Shown piece after piece: positions 1-6,276 of a stretch of DNA of 7,861 nt. Below the pieces are notes generated by a model, which made no database searches, was not told the origin of the DNA, and saw nothing but the letters and a program-made list of their open reading frames with translations. Both the position numbers and the translations under genes were made by a program. How positions within the stretch are numbered: position 1 is the stretch's first letter; each line of letters begins with the position of its first letter. Source of the DNA: Pseudomonadota bacterium (GTDB lineage Bacteria > Pseudomonadota > Gammaproteobacteria > Steroidobacterales > Steroidobacteraceae); contig JAKADE010000109.1 of NCBI GenBank assembly GCA_021820785.1, positions 1 through 7,861 on the forward strand, in the 5' to 3' direction.

Positions 1-594
1 CGGGGAGTGCGGGTGCGCACCGGCGCTCGCGTCGCCGAAGTCATGAAGGGCGGTATCAAGCTCGCCGATGGACAGGTCATTCCCGCCGAGCTCGTCGTGT
101 GGGCCGCCGGCATCAAGGCGCCGGAATTCCTGCGTGATCTGGACGGCCTCGAGGCCAACGGGATGAACCAGCTGGTGGTCGGACCTACCTTGCAGACGAC
201 TCGGGATGCCACCGTCTTCGTCATCGGCGATTGCGCCGCCTGCCCCTGGATAGGCAAGGAGGGCAACGTCCCGCCGCGAGCGCAAGCGGCGCACCAGCAG
301 GCTACGCACATGTCGCGGCAGATCAAACGGCGGCTGGCCGGAAAGCCGCTGCTGCCCTACCGTTACCGCGACTTCGGCTCGCTCGTCTCGCTGGGTCGGC
401 ACAGCACGGTCGGCAACCTGATGGGCGGGCTCGTCGGCGGAAGCCTGATGCTCGAGGGCTACTTCGCGAGGCTCATGTACACCTCGCTGCGCAAGATGCA
501 CGATCTTGCGTTGTATGGTCCGACGAAGGTGGCGCTGGACACCCTGGCGCGGATGATTACCCGGCGCACGGAGCCGCACGTCAAGCTGCACTGA
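1..594 (+). CDS. ndh: Type II NADH dehydrogenase (NDH-2), C-terminal part
   Basis: This is the last 197 residues of an FAD-dependent, non-proton-pumping NADH:quinone oxidoreductase. The reading frame is open to the left edge, so the gene starts outside; family members are about 430 residues, so roughly half is missing. Visible landmarks in order are VVWAAGIKAPEFL (end of the NADH-binding domain), the FAD-contacting TVFVIGDCAACPW, then the conserved stretch with RAQAAHQQA and GSLVSLGRHSTVG. The C-terminal segment LEGYFARLMYTSLRKMHDL is the amphipathic membrane-binding end typical of NDH-2. These proteins sit on the inner face of the cytoplasmic membrane and pass electrons from NADH to quinone. 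A sulfide:quinone reductase is less likely given the AAGIKAP and RLMYTSL motifs. Whether it belongs to the downstream genes is unclear because a 322-base gap follows. Confidence 0.88.
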   Translation, partial: RGVRVRTGARVAEVMKGGIKLADGQVIPAELVVWAAGIKAPEFLRDLDGLEANGMNQLVVGPTLQTTRDATVFVIGDCAACPWIGKEGNVPPRAQAAHQQATHMSRQIKRRLAGKPLLPYRYRDFGSLVSLGRHSTVGNLMGGLVGGSLMLEGYFARLMYTSLRKMHDLALYGPTKVALDTLARMITRRTEPHVKLH

Positions 595-618
595 GCACGT
601 TTGCAGGCCTGGCACCAC

Positions 619-646
619 CCCGGACGCGCCCGATCCGCGCGCCGGG
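619..646 (+). terminator. Imperfect GC hairpin after NDH-2, possible terminator
   Basis: CCCGG (619-623) pairs with CCGGG (642-646), and CGCGC (625-629) pairs with GCGCG (637-641), leaving A624 as a single bulge and a 7-base loop. It begins 24 bases after the NDH-2 stop codon. No run of T follows directly, although a small GCTGC/GCAGC hairpin with TTTT in its loop lies just downstream (655-670). Position favours a role in transcript ending, but in DNA this GC-rich such hairpins also arise by chance. Confidence 0.3.
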
Positions 647-891
647 AGCGAATAGCTGCGCTTTTGCAGCAGCGACCGTGCCGCAGCGCCGCAAGCCGGT
701 GCCGGGACTCACCGCAACCATCCGCGCCTCCGGGGGGCCCGGCCGGGAAACGGGCAATGCCTTGCACGGGAATAAAAGAACCGCTCGTGCCGTCTTTCTC
801 CACGATGCCACCGAGTCGTCCCGGTCCGAGCCGCCAGCGCCCCAGTGAACGCGCAGCAGCCTCCCGGCGCTTCGGACCCGCTTCAGTTAAT

Positions 892-909
892 CCATTCAAC
901 AAATAATGG
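892..909 (+). promoter_or_regulatory. AT-rich inverted repeat overlapping the ribosome binding site
   Basis: CCATT (892-896) and AATGG (905-909) form a 5-bp inverted repeat around an 8-base AT-rich loop; T891 and G910 could add a wobble pair. The right arm covers most of the only plausible Shine-Dalgarno-like bases, GGGA at 908-911, five bases before the ATG at 917. In RNA it could weakly mask the ribosome site; in DNA it could be an operator half-site pair. Both readings are inference, and the stem is short. Confidence 0.2.
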
Positions 910-916
910 GACCGCC

Positions 917-2221
917 ATGAATACAACGAAGTCGAGCACTGAATTCCCAGTCTGCGCCGACGCGCGCCCTCAGCGCGGCAGAGCCATCGGCGTCGGCGCC
1001 CTGATGGCCTTGGCGCTCCTCGCCGGCACCGCCCTTGCCCACGCGCCGTCGTCGAAAGCCGAGCACCAGCACCCCTTCACCACGATCAATGGCCTGAACG
1101 CGATCGCCACTCTCGCGAGCACGGTGGCTGCCAACAAAGATGAGAATCCCTATGGTCTTGCGATGGCGCCCGCCGTGTTCAGCGGCACGTTTCAGGGCAA
1201 GCCCTCGGTGCTGCAGCCCGGGGATCTGCTCATCAGCGATTTCAGCAACTCCACCGGAGCCAATACGGGCACCAGCATCCTGCTCTACCGCCCGAGCGCC
1301 GGCAAGATCATGCCGTACTACACCGAGCACATCGGCGCCGGTCCGGTGGCCATCGCGATCAGCTCCCTCGGCACGGCCTGGATCGCCAACTACCTGCCAG
1401 GCTACATGAACACTGTCGATGGTGCGAACACCGGCGACGGCAACGTCGTGGTCATCACGCCGAATGGCACGGACTTCCCGCATGACTGGGGCATCATCGA
1501 CAACGACAGCGGCGCCACCTTCAGCCCCGCCTCGAACATGTTCGCGGGCCCCTGGGGACAGGCTTTTGCCGTCAAGAGTGGCACCACGACGCCCTATTTC
1601 TTCGTGACCGAGGTCGACAACGGGTCGGGCTGGGTGCAGCGGGAGGAATTCATGCCTCCCAAATTCAACGACGAGAAGGTCGTTACCATCGGCTCACTGC
1701 CCGTCGGGATGAACAGTTTTGATCCCACAGGTCCGCAGGGCATGGTGTATGACCCAAAGAGGGACATCCTGTACGTGGCGAGCACCGCGAGCAACAGCAT
1801 CGTCGCCTTTCCCAATGCCACGACGAGTGGCCCCTGGATGAGCACCCCGGTCGTCGTCTATCGGGGCGCGCCGCTGAATGCTCCGCTCGGGCTGACGATG
1901 AATCCGATCAACGGCGATCTGATCACCGTGAACCAGCTCAACAACGACATGGTCGAGATCGCTCCCCGGCCGGATGCGGACTCGGGCACCTGGGACTTCG
2001 ACGCCCGGCCCGTGGGCGTGAAGCTCGTGGACAAAACGCCAGTCAATGCCGCAGCCGGCACCGGCTCGGCGCTGTTCGGCTTGGTCGCGAGCAAGGATGC
2101 CAACGGCAATCTCGAGGTGTATTTCGTGGATGCCAACACCAACTCGCTCGACATGCTGTACCACCGTGGCGGACACGACGGGCACCATGACCGCGACGGG
2201 CACGCTCACGACGGCCAATGA
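917..2221 (+). CDS. Secreted beta-propeller-like protein with His-rich tail (paralog A)
   Basis: Predicted 434-residue exported protein of unknown function. The ATG at 917 gives an N-terminal signal: basic RPQRGR, a hydrophobic core at about 24-39, and an ALA|HA cleavage site after residue 41. An in-frame GTG at 845 would add 24 residues before the signal and is less likely. The mature part has repeated strand-turn units typical of NHL/SMP-30/YncE-type propellers: GDLLISDFSNSTG (102-114), GNVVVITPNG (175-184), PQGMVYDPKRDILYVAS (273-289), LGLTMNPINGDLITVNQ (324-340) and GNLEVYFVDANTNSLDML (397-414). No catalytic motif is recognisable. The last 20 residues (415-434) hold six His and four Asp, suggesting metal binding. 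By eye it is about 70% identical to the next gene apart from its two ends. Fold is inferred from repeat pattern only; binding, scaffold or lactonase-like roles are all possible. Confidence 0.8.
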   Translation: MNTTKSSTEFPVCADARPQRGRAIGVGALMALALLAGTALAHAPSSKAEHQHPFTTINGLNAIATLASTVAANKDENPYGLAMAPAVFSGTFQGKPSVLQPGDLLISDFSNSTGANTGTSILLYRPSAGKIMPYYTEHIGAGPVAIAISSLGTAWIANYLPGYMNTVDGANTGDGNVVVITPNGTDFPHDWGIIDNDSGATFSPASNMFAGPWGQAFAVKSGTTTPYFFVTEVDNGSGWVQREEFMPPKFNDEKVVTIGSLPVGMNSFDPTGPQGMVYDPKRDILYVASTASNSIVAFPNATTSGPWMSTPVVVYRGAPLNAPLGLTMNPINGDLITVNQLNNDMVEIAPRPDADSGTWDFDARPVGVKLVDKTPVNAAAGTGSALFGLVASKDANGNLEVYFVDANTNSLDMLYHRGGHDGHHDRDGHAHDGQ

Positions 2222-2269
2222 GACCGCCCGCTTTCTGAGGAATGAACCAGAGCTGACAGTGGATAGAGT

Positions 2270-2298
2270 CCGGCTGCGCCGTGAGGCGGCGCAGCCGG
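2270..2298 (+). terminator. Perfect 11-bp hairpin between the two propeller genes
   Basis: CCGGCTGCGCC (2270-2280) is exactly complementary to GGCGCAGCCGG (2288-2298) with a 7-base loop. It starts 49 bases after the stop codon of paralog A and lies 145 bases before the start of paralog B. There is no T tract after it, so it is not a textbook intrinsic terminator. It could stabilise the 3' end of the upstream message, attenuate read-through into paralog B, or, as DNA, be a protein-binding palindrome. Confidence 0.4.
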
Positions 2299-2402
2299 GA
2301 CCACGGCGCAGCGGGTAGGGCGTGCCCGCGCACCATACTGAACCCGACAGGCCACTCCCGAATCCTGCGGCCTTGCAGGCCCAGTTCGGCGACGGCGCGC
2401 AA

Positions 2403-2417
2403 TTGACTTTATTTGAC
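2403..2417 (+). promoter_or_regulatory. TTGAC direct repeat, one helical turn apart
   Basis: TTGAC occurs at 2403-2407 and again at 2413-2417, a 10-base period, within an AT-rich patch in otherwise GC-rich DNA just upstream of paralog B. The spacing would put both copies on the same face of the helix, as in an operator or activator site. Either copy also resembles a sigma-70 -35 element, but no good -10 hexamer follows at 16-18 bases. Function is not established. Confidence 0.2.
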
Positions 2418-2442
2418 CAACACGAAAGGTGCAGCAAAGATC

Positions 2443-3714
2443 ATGCTGAGCTTAAATGAGACGAATGGCGCGGCGAGCCCTCGCTCCCGCACGGCTCGAG
2501 GCGTCCGCGCGGCGCTCAGCGCTGCGACGATCATCGCCACGATGACGGTCGCCGCCTGCGGCTCCAGTGGTTCGGCGGGCACCGCCGCTTACAGCCCACC
2601 GCCTGCGCCCGCAGGTCCGGTCACCACCATCGTGGGGCTAAGTACGATCACGAACCTCGCGAGCATGGTTGCCGCCAACAAGGACGGAAATCCCTATGGG
2701 CTGGCCATCGTCCCTGCAAGCTTCAACGGTCTCGATGCCAGCGGTGCCAAGTCCGTGCTGCAGCCCGGCGATTTGGTGATCAGTGACTTCAGCAACAGCA
2801 CCGGGGCCAATACCGGTACCAGCATCCTGCTGTACCGGCCGAGTACCGGGGCGGTCATGCCGTTCTACAGCGAGCACATCGGTGCCGGGCCTGTCGCACT
2901 TGCTGTGAGCTCCAAGGGTACCACGTGGATCGCGAATTACCTCCCGGGCTACATGAACAGTCTCGACGGGGACTCCACGGGGGACGGAAACGTGGTCGTC
3001 ATCACCCCGGACGGCACGGATTTCCCAAACAACGAGGGCATTATCGACAACGCCAGTGGCGCGACCTTCTCGCCGGCTGCCGATACTTTCGCGGGCCCCT
3101 GGGGCCAGGCTTTCGGGGTCAAGAGCGGCACGACGACCCCGTATTTCTTCGTCACGGAGGTCGACAACGGCACCGGGTGGGTACAGCGTGAAGCCTTCAC
3201 GCCGCCGAATTTCGATCACGAAACCGTGACCACCATAGGCTACGTGCCTGTCAACTACAACGCGTTCGACCCGACGGGCCCGCAGGGGATGGTTTATGAT
3301 CCGGCGACGGACATACTCTATGTGGCAAGCACAGCGACGAACAGTATCGTGGCCTTCCCCAACGCGACCACCAGCCCTGCCTCAATGACCACGGGGGTCA
3401 CCGTTTATCAGGGGTCACCGCTGAACGCTCCGGTCGGCTTGACCATGAACCCTATCAACGGGGACCTGATCAGCGGCAATCAGCTCGACAATAACCTGGT
3501 GGAGATCGCGCCCAACCCCTATGCCCAGGGGAGCGGCTACGCCTTCAGCGCCAAGTTGGTCGGAACCAAGCTGGTGGACACCACCGCCGTCAATGCGACC
3601 GCCGGCACCGGCTCGGCCCTGTTCGGTCTGGCGGCCTCCAAGGACAGCAGCGGTAATCTGATGCTGTATTTCGTCGACGACAACACCAATTCACTCGATG
3701 TGCTGAAGCAGTAA
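2443..3714 (+). CDS. Beta-propeller-like lipoprotein (paralog B)
   Basis: Predicted 423-residue envelope lipoprotein of unknown function, tandem paralog of the preceding gene. The chosen ATG has AAAGGT (2425-2430) upstream with rather long spacing; an in-frame TTG at 2413 would add ten residues. The start yields a lipoprotein signal: Arg-rich n-region, hydrophobic stretch at about 23-38, and lipobox VAAC with the modified Cys at 39. Gly at +2 (no Asp) suggests the outer membrane under the Lol rule. A Pro/Ala linker (SPPPAPAGP) leads into the same repeats as paralog A, including GDLVISDFSNSTG, PQGMVYDPATDILYVAS and VGLTMNPINGDLISGNQ. It ends at SLDVLKQ and lacks the His-rich tail. The stop is 30 bases before the sigma factor start, so it could be co-transcribed with it. 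Fold is inferred from repeat pattern. Confidence 0.82.
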   Translation: MLSLNETNGAASPRSRTARGVRAALSAATIIATMTVAACGSSGSAGTAAYSPPPAPAGPVTTIVGLSTITNLASMVAANKDGNPYGLAIVPASFNGLDASGAKSVLQPGDLVISDFSNSTGANTGTSILLYRPSTGAVMPFYSEHIGAGPVALAVSSKGTTWIANYLPGYMNSLDGDSTGDGNVVVITPDGTDFPNNEGIIDNASGATFSPAADTFAGPWGQAFGVKSGTTTPYFFVTEVDNGTGWVQREAFTPPNFDHETVTTIGYVPVNYNAFDPTGPQGMVYDPATDILYVASTATNSIVAFPNATTSPASMTTGVTVYQGSPLNAPVGLTMNPINGDLISGNQLDNNLVEIAPNPYAQGSGYAFSAKLVGTKLVDTTAVNATAGTGSALFGLAASKDSSGNLMLYFVDDNTNSLDVLKQ

Positions 3715-3744
3715 GCAGTTGTGGGTAGGACCACCCCGGGCGGC

Positions 3745-4395
3745 ATGGATAGAGGCGTGGAAAACGATATCCTCACGCAGATGTGGCGGAAACCTGGTGA
3801 CTCTGGGAGGCGCCCAGGGAAGGGTAGGGACGGCACGGCATCCGGGTTGTTCGAGGCACTGACGCTGCCGCACCTCGATCGGCTGGTGGCGGCGGCGCGG
3901 CGTCTGGTCGGGTCCCTCGAAATCGCCGAGGACGTGGTGCAGGAGTCCTACATCAAGGCGTGGCAAGGCTTCGGGTCCCTGACAGATGTGGAACGTGTCT
4001 ACGGTTGGCTCTACCGGATCATGAAGCGAGAAGTCGCCGACTACTACCGCAAGTACCAGCGCCGCCAGGCGCTGCATCCCGTGGTGCCGCTCGAGGAGCA
4101 CTACGAGGCCGCTCTGGAGTGCGATGACGAGCCGTTCGAGCAGCTAAGTCGCGAGCTGGAGCAGGCAGAGCTCGCGCGAATGCTCGACCGTCTGCCGGCG
4201 GATTTTGCCGAAGCCCTGCTGCTGCACGATGTCGACGGGCTCAAATACCGGGAGATCGCCGAGATCCTGGGGGTACCGCCGGGCACGGTCATGAGCCGGA
4301 TCTACCGCGCCCGGGCAATGCTCGTCGGCTGCGTCGTTCGCGAGAGCAACAATCGGGGGGCGGCCCCCGGCGCAGGAAAGGAGGAAGTGTCATGA
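3745..4395 (+). CDS. ECF (sigma-24/RpoE-type) RNA polymerase sigma factor
   Basis: Group 4 sigma factor, about 216 residues, which directs RNA polymerase to a small stress regulon. Sigma region 2 spans about 34-105, with the region 2.2 motif AEDVVQESYIKAW (61-73) and the DNA-melting/-10 recognition segment VYGWLYRIMKREVADYYRK. Region 4 spans about 144-196 with the helix-turn-helix YREIAEILGVPPGTVMSR, which reads the -35 element. An acidic linker (LEECDDEP-like, about 117-140) joins them. The start is uncertain: GTG 3721, ATG 3745 and ATG 3781 are all in frame with no strong ribosome site; the first 33 residues are not conserved family sequence. The gene overlaps the anti-sigma gene by four bases (ATGA), the usual pairing for co-expression. 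Such factors commonly activate their own operon, which is inferred here. Confidence 0.92.
   Translation: MDRGVENDILTQMWRKPGDSGRRPGKGRDGTASGLFEALTLPHLDRLVAAARRLVGSLEIAEDVVQESYIKAWQGFGSLTDVERVYGWLYRIMKREVADYYRKYQRRQALHPVVPLEEHYEAALECDDEPFEQLSRELEQAELARMLDRLPADFAEALLLHDVDGLKYREIAEILGVPPGTVMSRIYRARAMLVGCVVRESNNRGAAPGAGKEEVS
4374..4387 (+). promoter_or_regulatory. Strong ribosome binding site of the anti-sigma gene
   Basis: A purine-only run containing AAAGGAGG lies inside the end of the sigma gene and ends four bases before the ATG at 4392. It is one of the best Shine-Dalgarno matches in the window and fixes that start. It suggests the anti-sigma factor is made efficiently relative to the sigma factor, whose own start has no clear ribosome site. 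Confidence 0.7.
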
Positions 4396-5174
4396 ATGCC
4401 GGCACGGTTGAAGAGCGTCATCGACGCCTGATGGAGCAGATCGACGGGTACCTCGACGACGAGCTTTCGCCCGCGGAGCGCGCGCAGATGGAAGCGCACC
4501 TCGCGGGCTGCCGGCGTTGCCGGCGCGCGTTGCACCTTCATGGGCGTCTCGCAGGCGCCGTCGCTGCCATGCCCATCCAGCGGACCTCCCCGAGATTTCG
4601 GGAGCGCCTCCGTCAGCAACTGGCTGTCGCGGAGCAGCCCGGACCGGACCAAGCGCGCGACGGGCGTCTCCCCAGGGTGCCGCCGTGGTTGGGCTGGGCG
4701 CTGGCGGCCGGGTTCGCCGCGGGAATAGCGATCAACGCGGTGGTGCCGCGGATGGAGAAATCAGGGCGGATTCCCATGGTGCAGGCCGCGGTGGCCGATT
4801 ACCGGCAGCATCTGGGGAGAGAGCTGTCGCCGCCCGATGCGCAGCAGCTCGCGACCCTGATGCGCTCGGCTCCCTTTCCGGTGCGGCCACTGAAGGTGCG
4901 GCGGGCGCAGATGGCCGGTGCCTGGCGCACCACTATTCGCGGCGAGCCCGCAATTGCCTTTGCGTACTATTACCACCGCCATCTTCTGGTGCAGTACGTG
5001 ATCAGCCGGGAGCTGTTCTTCAGGCAAGCGAAGATCCGCGCAGCCGTCGCGCGGATTGGGCACTACAGCGCGACTACCGAGCACGTATCGGTAATGGCGT
5101 TTCCGCAAAGAGGGAGTGGATCGTTGCTCATCGGAACCCTGCCCCTACAAGTGCTGCAGAGCCTGAAATCATGA
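4392..5174 (+). CDS. Membrane anti-sigma factor with zinc-finger (zf-HC2/ZAS) domain
   Basis: This 260-residue protein is predicted to hold the adjacent ECF sigma factor inactive at the membrane. The cytoplasmic N-terminus has the anti-sigma helix pattern MEQIDGYLDDELSPAER and the H-x3-C-x2-C motif (His36, Cys40, Cys43), which in related proteins binds zinc and can be redox-sensitive. One membrane helix is visible at about 99-118 (WLGWALAAGFAAGIAINAVV). The remaining ~140 residues would be periplasmic; they contain YYYHRHLLVQYVISRELFF and no cysteine, and I recognise no named sensory domain. The gene overlaps the sigma gene by four bases and the peroxidase gene by four bases. Release of sigma could come from oxidation of the zinc site or from a periplasmic signal through proteolysis; the sequence does not decide which. 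Confidence 0.87.
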   Translation: MNAGTVEERHRRLMEQIDGYLDDELSPAERAQMEAHLAGCRRCRRALHLHGRLAGAVAAMPIQRTSPRFRERLRQQLAVAEQPGPDQARDGRLPRVPPWLGWALAAGFAAGIAINAVVPRMEKSGRIPMVQAAVADYRQHLGRELSPPDAQQLATLMRSAPFPVRPLKVRRAQMAGAWRTTIRGEPAIAFAYYYHRHLLVQYVISRELFFRQAKIRAAVARIGHYSATTEHVSVMAFPQRGSGSLLIGTLPLQVLQSLKS

Positions 5175-6238
5175 AACACGCCATGCGTCGATCTGTATTC
5201 GCGAGCGCGATCATCGCGGCCGCGGTTGTGGTGCCCAGCATTCTGTTCGCCTACGTGGGCGGTTGGCTCTCGGGCCAGCGGTTGACTCCTCAGAGTTATC
5301 TGCGGGTGTTTCAGGAGGATGGTGCCCATTATCCGGGGCTGAGGAGCAACCATGCACAGGGGATCTGCGTCACCGGCACGTTCCAGAGCTCGGGGCAGGC
5401 GAGCCGGTATTCCATCGCACAGGTCTTCCAGCCCGGAGCGCTCACCCCGGTGCTCGGCCGATTCTCGATCCCGGGTCCAAATCCCACGGCCCCGGACTCG
5501 AGTGTGCCAGTGCGGGGCATGGCGCTATTGTTCAAGCAATCAGACGGCGAGCAATGGCGCACCGCGATGCTGAACGCGCCGGTTTTCTCGGTCAACACAC
5601 CGCGTGGGTTCTACGATCTGCTCGAGGCGCAACGGCCTGATCCGCGGACCGGCAAGCCCGATAAGGCGAAGATCGTGGATTTCCGCCGCGCGCACCCCGA
5701 CAGCGCGGGATTCTTCCGTTGGGCGGCCACGACCCGGCCGTCGCACAGCTATGCCACCCAGTCCTATAACAGTCTGGATACCTTCTATCTCATTGACAAG
5801 GCCGGCGCGCGCACGGCAGTGCGATGGCGTTTTGAAAGCCTGAATTCGCCATCCGCGCTGGCGGCGCAGGACGATACCTCGCCTCTGTATTTGTCCAGGA
5901 ACATCGCTCGGCGTCTCGCGCAAGGTCCTCTGGGCTGGCGTCTGCTGCTCATTCTCGGTGCGCGCGACGCCCCGACGCTCGCGACGGTGGCCTGGCCCGC
6001 GCAGCGGCCCGAAATCGACGCCGGGACGTTGACCCTGACTTCGGCGGCCTCCCAGACCACGGGAGCGTGCCGGGACGTGAACTTCGATCCGACGGTTCTT
6101 CCCCGCGGCATGGTGGTGTCGAGCGATCCGCTGCTGGCCGCGCGATCGGCGATTTACGCCGCCTCCTATCTGCTGCGCACCAGCCAGGAAGCGAAATTTC
6201 CCCGCGCACGCACCGTGATATGGCCGAGCGCGCAATGA
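5171..6238 (+). CDS. Membrane-anchored catalase-related heme peroxidase (SrpA-like)
   Basis: 355-residue small member of the heme catalase superfamily, expected to act on peroxides in the periplasm. Classical catalases are longer (about 480 or more). Core residues are present: the distal motif R58-x2-H61-A-x-G (RSNHAQG), an Asn at 135 in LNAPVF matching the catalytic Asn of NNTPxFF in classical catalases, and the proximal heme-ligand motif R325-S-x2-Y329 (LLAARSAIYAASY). The N-terminus (about 8-29) is a hydrophobic segment without a clear cleavage site, so it is probably an uncleaved membrane anchor. The ATG overlaps the anti-sigma stop (ATGA at 5171-5174) and has no good ribosome site, suggesting translational coupling. 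The frame is open much further upstream, but that part merely shadows the anti-sigma gene. Members of this subgroup usually show peroxidase rather than strong catalase activity; electrons may come from the adjacent cytochrome b561 (inference). Confidence 0.9.
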   Translation: MKHAMRRSVFASAIIAAAVVVPSILFAYVGGWLSGQRLTPQSYLRVFQEDGAHYPGLRSNHAQGICVTGTFQSSGQASRYSIAQVFQPGALTPVLGRFSIPGPNPTAPDSSVPVRGMALLFKQSDGEQWRTAMLNAPVFSVNTPRGFYDLLEAQRPDPRTGKPDKAKIVDFRRAHPDSAGFFRWAATTRPSHSYATQSYNSLDTFYLIDKAGARTAVRWRFESLNSPSALAAQDDTSPLYLSRNIARRLAQGPLGWRLLLILGARDAPTLATVAWPAQRPEIDAGTLTLTSAASQTTGACRDVNFDPTVLPRGMVVSSDPLLAARSAIYAASYLLRTSQEAKFPRARTVIWPSAQ

Positions 6239-6261
6239 GCGGCACCAACGGTTTCTCGAAA

Positions 6262-6271
6262 GGACGGGAGG
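6262..6271 (+). promoter_or_regulatory. Ribosome binding site deciding the cytochrome b561 start
   Basis: A purine-rich run ending in GGGAGG (6266-6271) sits five bases before the ATG at 6277. It favours this start over an in-frame ATG at 6235, which overlaps the peroxidase stop codon (ATGA, 6235-6238) but would add 14 polar residues before the conserved N-terminus. Confidence 0.6.
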
Positions 6272-6276
6272 CGACG

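Larger units (their letters stand above)
595..916. other. Intergenic gap between NDH-2 and the first propeller gene
   Basis: These 322 bases hold no convincing gene. Short open frames here have low-complexity, Arg/Ala/Pro-rich translations typical of GC-rich noncoding DNA. The left part contains an imperfect GC-rich hairpin that may end the NDH-2 transcript. The last 30 bases are notably AT-rich compared with the surroundings and probably lie within the leader of the next gene. A promoter for the propeller gene is expected here, but I cannot point to a clear -35/-10 pair. Confidence 0.6.

Noticed and set aside
845..916. GTG start at 845 for the first propeller gene
   Set aside because: It would put 24 extra residues before the signal peptide; ATG 917 gives a more normal exported N-terminus.
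778..2344. GAACC motifs at 778-782, 2244-2248 and 2340-2344 as ECF -35 elements
   Set aside because: GAACC resembles many ECF -35 boxes, but no shared -10 motif lies at consistent spacing, and the motif also occurs inside genes (3563-3567, 5132-5138 area), so it is near chance frequency.
1694..2437. Minus-strand open frame of 247 codons opposite the first propeller gene
   Set aside because: Composition is typical of an antisense shadow in GC-rich DNA and no domain is recognisable.
917..3714. Recent DNA duplication or mobile element explaining the two propeller genes
   Set aside because: Nucleotide identity is broken by many silent changes, and I see no terminal inverted repeats, target duplications or transposase, so this is an old gene duplication.
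4517..5170. Upstream extension of the peroxidase reading frame (654 bases)
   Set aside because: Its translation is low-complexity Arg/Ala/Gly and shadows the well-supported anti-sigma gene; the true N-terminus with a hydrophobic anchor begins at 5171.
5540..6235. Minus-strand open frame of 231 codons opposite the peroxidase gene
   Set aside because: Arg/Gly-rich shadow translation with no recognisable motif, lying opposite a gene with conserved catalytic residues.
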